This document shows, in pieces, positions 23,778 to 26,897 of a stretch of DNA of 26,897 bases (position 1 is its first letter; each line of letters starts with the position of its first letter). The notes beneath the pieces are model-generated. The model saw only the letters and a program-made list of their open reading frames with translations. It did no database searches and was not told the origin of the DNA. Source of the stretch: an uncultured Eubacterium sp. (GTDB taxonomy: Bacteria > Bacillota > Clostridia > Oscillospirales > Acutalibacteraceae); the NCBI GenBank assembly GCA_910577215.1, contig CAJTMQ010000020.1, positions 1 to 26,897 on the forward strand, given 5' to 3'. The position numbers and the translations under genes were made by a program.

Positions 23778-24149
23778 ATGTTTTCTGTAAGTGTTAGCAA
23801 TAGGGAACCGATTTATACGCAGCTTGAAAAAAACATAATCAGATACATAAATTTAGGTGTGTATGAAAAAAACAGTATGCTCCCGTCAGTAAGAGCTCTT
23901 GCCTGTGAGCTTGGTATAAACCCGAATACTGTTTCTAAGGCTTACAAAAACCTGGAAGCAAACGGAGTTGTATATACTGTTGCGGGGAAAGGTGTGTTTG
24001 TCAAAGGTGATTCTATGTTGACAAATATTCACAAAATGGCAGCTGATGAAATAAAAAATGTTTTAAAGGATGCCAAAAATTCGGGTGTTGAAAAAACAGA
24101 AGTAATCAGCATAATAAATGAAGTTTGGGATGGTGATAGAAATGATTGA
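23778..24149 (+). CDS. GntR family repressor, YtrA subfamily
   Basis: The 123-residue protein has the winged helix of GntR regulators (REPIYTQLEKNII, LPSVRALACELGINPNTVSKAYKNLEANG, then the wing TVAGKGVFV) and only a short C-terminal tail of about 45 residues with no FCD or UTRA domain. That is the YtrA subfamily, whose members usually control an ABC transporter encoded in the same operon. ATG at 23778 is preferred over the TTG at 23772 because AAGGGAG lies 7 nt before it. Its stop codon overlaps the ATPase gene start by 8 nt, a strong sign of coupled expression. The effector is unknown; relatives respond to cell-envelope-active antibiotics. Confidence 0.92.
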   Translation: MFSVSVSNREPIYTQLEKNIIRYINLGVYEKNSMLPSVRALACELGINPNTVSKAYKNLEANGVVYTVAGKGVFVKGDSMLTNIHKMAADEIKNVLKDAKNSGVEKTEVISIINEVWDGDRND

Positions 24150-25044
24150 AATTAAAGATTTAACCAAAACCTTCGGGCAAAAAAAAGCCCTTGATAATAT
24201 TTCTTTTTCTGTAACAGACGGTTCAATTTTCGGTCTGGTAGGCTCCAACGGAGCAGGAAAAAGCACATTGATCAGAGTTTTAGCAGGTGTATTTGAGCCT
24301 GACAGCGGAAATGTATATTTAAACGGTGTTGCTCCGTTTGAAAATGTTCAGATTAAGGGCAAAACGGCTTACGTTTCGGATTTTCCTTATTTCTTTTCAG
24401 GTGCAACAGTTGAAAGTATGGCAGCTTATTATAAATCTGTTTATCCATCCTGGAGTGATGAAAAATACACATATTTCAAATCAATTTTTCCTATTGATGC
24501 CCGCCAGAAAATCTCAACAATGAGTAAGGGTATGCAAAGGCAAAGTGCTATTATGCTTGCACTTTCATATAAACCTGATTTTATACTTTTTGATGAGATT
24601 TTTGACGGTCTGGATCCGGTAATCCGAGAGCTTGTCAAGAAGATCCTTATTGAATATGTAGAAGAAACAAATGCTACGGTTGTTATTGCAAGTCACAATT
24701 TAAGAGAGCTTGAGGGCTTTTGTGATCATGTTGGCTTGCTTCATCTTGGCGGTATACTGCTGGAGAAGGATATAGATGGTGATTCCATTGGTGTTTATCG
24801 AGTTCAGTTCATTCTTGAAAATGCTGATGAAACGGATGCACTTAAAGAAAAGCTTGATATTATTAAGGAAGTTCACCAGGGCAAAATGATTCAGGTAACC
24901 GTAAGAGGAGATAGTGAAAAAATAATGGAAGCAATTGAGTCGGCAAATCCTGTATTTTCAGAAGTGCTTCCGCTCACACTTGAGGAATTATTTATAAGCG
25001 AAATGGAGGCGGCAGGATATGACATCAATAAATTCTTCGAATAA
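24142..25044 (+). CDS. ABC transporter ATP-binding protein (YtrB-like)
   Basis: This 300-residue cytoplasmic ATPase has Walker A GSNGAGKST (34-42), a degenerate signature loop TMSKGMQRQ in place of LSGGQ, Walker B FILFDE, the D-loop GLDP and the switch histidine in VVIASHNLRELE. A C-terminal domain of about 80 residues follows. The modified signature is usual for the YtrB/EcsA-like and lantibiotic-immunity groups. The start at 24142 (ATGATTGA) overlaps the end of gntR by 8 nt; farther-upstream in-frame ATGs at 24118 and 24130 lie deep inside gntR. It overlaps the permease gene by 26 nt and presumably energises that permease. The transported substrate is not known. Confidence 0.93.
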   Translation: MIEIKDLTKTFGQKKALDNISFSVTDGSIFGLVGSNGAGKSTLIRVLAGVFEPDSGNVYLNGVAPFENVQIKGKTAYVSDFPYFFSGATVESMAAYYKSVYPSWSDEKYTYFKSIFPIDARQKISTMSKGMQRQSAIMLALSYKPDFILFDEIFDGLDPVIRELVKKILIEYVEETNATVVIASHNLRELEGFCDHVGLLHLGGILLEKDIDGDSIGVYRVQFILENADETDALKEKLDIIKEVHQGKMIQVTVRGDSEKIMEAIESANPVFSEVLPLTLEELFISEMEAAGYDINKFFE

Positions 25045-26897
25045 ATTTTTACCTATGTTAAAAAATACTTTTCGCAGGAATATGGCACATCTTATTGTTA
25101 CGCAGATTATTATACTGCTGGTAACGATTTCATCTTTAAGAAGCTTTTTGTCCTTGAAACCATATGAAGTATTAGATATAACAACTAAATATTCGCTGAG
25201 CATTGAGAATTTTTGTTCAGTAATTTTTGTGTTTGAGAGTTTTATTCTTGCTGTTACGGTTTTTCGCGAAATTTACAGCAAAAGGGCAGCTGATTTTTAT
25301 TTTTCAATGCCTGTAAAGCGCGGAACATATTACAATACCAATATGCTTTTCGGTGCAATTAATATAGCTTTGGCTTATGTTATTTCATTTGTGTTATCCG
25401 TTATTGTAATCAAAACAGATATTATATATCCATCAAAATTTTATATTTTCGATATATCACATTTTGCACGGGTAATGTTCATTTCGTTTTTAGCTATTCT
25501 TGCTGTTTTAGCTGTGTTTATGCTCTGTGCAGTGGTATCCGGAAAAAAGTGGCATTATGTCCTGTTAAGTTTGATTGCTGTTTTATTTTCTTTTGTCGGT
25601 ATCATAGAATTTATTGGATATATAAACACCATATGGGGTTTATGGATTGATATATCAAAGGCTTGGATTGTTTCACCTTTGGGTGTGCTTCTTTCCAACG
25701 TGGAAGAAATCAGTGCCGGTCAGACAGCAATACTTTGTACAGTTGCAATCATTCAGTTTTTAATTGCATATGTAATAGGCTTTATTGTGTTTAAAAAGAG
25801 AAAAGCAGAGGTTGCAGAGTTTACACTTGCGGGCAGAATTATTCCTGCAATTATGATAATCGGTTGCCTTGTTACGGTATTCTTTATAAATTTAAATGTT
25901 GTTGATATTCCGCTTTATTCAAGAATTATTTCAGGTGCAATTTCTGCTGCTGTAATTACTGTTATTTTAACTGCAATATGTTATAAAAAAGCAATTACAA
26001 AGGGTGCATTAAAATGCCTTGGCGGTGCAGTAATTATAACCGCAATTGTTATTGCATGTGTTGAATTTATACCGAGTGCGGATTACATTAAATATGTTCC
26101 CGAAGCAAGTGAGGTTGACTCGGTGACAATCTATAACGATGTGGATTACAGCAATCCTGATATTACTGGTTTGCTTTACGGATCGGCATTTTACGGCTAT
26201 TATGATGATTATTCTGATGATTCCGTTCATACTTATACCTTTTCAAGTGATGAGTCAAAGGATAAGTTTTATGAATTCCATAAAAAAATAGTTGCTGATG
26301 AAACACAGAGTAATGCTTATGGGGATAATTACTATAAATATGGTCCTCATTCGGTAAAGATTAAATATAGTCTTAAAAATGGTAAAACGGTTATACGCTC
26401 CTATTGTATGGGTACAAAAGATGTATGTAAGGAATATGTTGCGCTTATGCAGACTGATGAAGGGCTTAATCAGCTTGAGCCTCTCAATTTGGAGAGTGAC
26501 AGCATTTTGTTTGCATGTTTAACGGATTATGCTGATCCCTATGCAGATGATAAATCAGATAATAGTTTGTCGTCATTTATAATTCTTGATGATTATAATA
26601 CTCTTTTCGAGAAAATAAAGATTGACAGAAAGAATGAATCCGTAAAAAGTTTTTTGGAATATACAAACAGCGGTTTTAATGTTTGGAATTATGATGAAGA
26701 TTATAATGACACAGCTGAAACCCATGATGCATCCGAAGAATCTACTTTAGAAATTATTTTGTATACCTTCAGTGCCGGTGTTTCTCAGGAGGAAAGGGAA
26801 AAGTTAAGCAAAATGACGCCTGAGGATATCATAAGCTATGAGGATATGCTTATGGTAAATTCGGATTATGATGCATCAAGAATTCTTGAAACATATA
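25019..26897 (+). CDS. ABC-2-type transporter permease with large soluble domain, 3' end missing
   Basis: An open frame from the ATG at 25019 runs without a stop to the window end (626 codons and 1 base). GGAGG lies 9 nt before the ATG, inside the end of the ATPase gene, so the two overlap by 26 nt. The N-terminal part (to about residue 360) is strongly hydrophobic with about nine or ten membrane segments, including about 25-45, 62-82 and 108-130. From about residue 361 a hydrophilic, acidic, tyrosine-rich domain follows (for example YGYYDDYSDDS). The arrangement matches permeases of YtrA-regulated ABC transporters, which often carry a long extracytoplasmic C-terminal region. The substrate is unknown; export or an envelope-stress role is inference. 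Confidence 0.8.
   Translation, partial: MTSINSSNKFLPMLKNTFRRNMAHLIVTQIIILLVTISSLRSFLSLKPYEVLDITTKYSLSIENFCSVIFVFESFILAVTVFREIYSKRAADFYFSMPVKRGTYYNTNMLFGAINIALAYVISFVLSVIVIKTDIIYPSKFYIFDISHFARVMFISFLAILAVLAVFMLCAVVSGKKWHYVLLSLIAVLFSFVGIIEFIGYINTIWGLWIDISKAWIVSPLGVLLSNVEEISAGQTAILCTVAIIQFLIAYVIGFIVFKKRKAEVAEFTLAGRIIPAIMIIGCLVTVFFINLNVVDIPLYSRIISGAISAAVITVILTAICYKKAITKGALKCLGGAVIITAIVIACVEFIPSADYIKYVPEASEVDSVTIYNDVDYSNPDITGLLYGSAFYGYYDDYSDDSVHTYTFSSDESKDKFYEFHKKIVADETQSNAYGDNYYKYGPHSVKIKYSLKNGKTVIRSYCMGTKDVCKEYVALMQTDEGLNQLEPLNLESDSILFACLTDYADPYADDKSDNSLSSFIILDDYNTLFEKIKIDRKNESVKSFLEYTNSGFNVWNYDEDYNDTAETHDASEESTLEIILYTFSAGVSQEEREKLSKMTPEDIISYEDMLMVNSDYDASRILETY

Noticed and set aside
1..26897. 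CRISPR array, IS element, prophage or integrated element
   Set aside because: No spaced direct repeats, transposase, integrase or phage genes were seen, and gene style is uniform across the window; the tRNA at the left edge has no adjacent integrase.

Overview
This window looks like a chromosomal segment of a low-GC, strictly anaerobic Firmicute (class Clostridia, plausibly a gut Oscillospiraceae/Ruminococcaceae-type organism). The pointers are AT-rich intergenic DNA with near-consensus sigma-A promoters, strong AGGAG-type ribosome sites, compact operons, an [FeFe]-hydrogenase maturase (HydG), LuxS, a DegV protein, YtrA-type GntR/ABC modules and clostridial-type shikimate enzymes. No phage, IS, CRISPR or conjugation gene was seen. 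The taxonomic placement is inference.

Layout. 1-52: 5' part of a leftward tRNA-Val(UAC). 260-1849: rightward serine beta-lactamase-like hydrolase, closed by a bidirectional terminator. 1891-3775: leftward rluA-type pseudouridine synthase, luxS and a YcxB-like membrane protein. 3821-5400: rightward hydG behind a ~120-nt leader with mutually exclusive hairpins (candidate attenuator/riboswitch). 5454-9107: leftward argG, argH and a DegV protein; argG has a consensus promoter and three phased ArgR-like boxes. 9314-10705: leftward FAD-dependent oxidoreductase whose promoter shares its -35 DNA with the divergent promoter of a GH28-like glycosidase and ogt (10878-12705). 12725-15041: a MerR regulator divergent from a DXS-like thiamine-diphosphate enzyme that has a textbook 19-bp-spacer MerR promoter. 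15183-20464: tyrA-aroB-aroA-aroC-pheA, with pheA broken by an apparent 1-nt deletion. 20512-23583: VTT/DedA-like membrane protein, galactokinase-family kinase and diacylglycerol-kinase-like lipid kinase. 23644-end: a GntR(YtrA)-ABC ATPase-permease operon with a palindromic operator; the permease runs off the window.

How the genes work together. The tyrA-aroB-aroA-aroC-pheA run covers cyclisation to 3-dehydroquinate, EPSP, chorismate and the branches to tyrosine and phenylalanine; DAHP synthase, dehydroquinase, shikimate dehydrogenase and shikimate kinase are not in the window. ArgG and ArgH make the last two steps of arginine synthesis.

The points most worth a second look are the hydG leader, the MerR-controlled DXS paralogue that lacks several acceptor-binding residues of true DXS, the pheA frameshift, the ArgR box array and the shared-(-35) divergent promoter. 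Residue comparisons with E. coli proteins are from memory and should be realigned.
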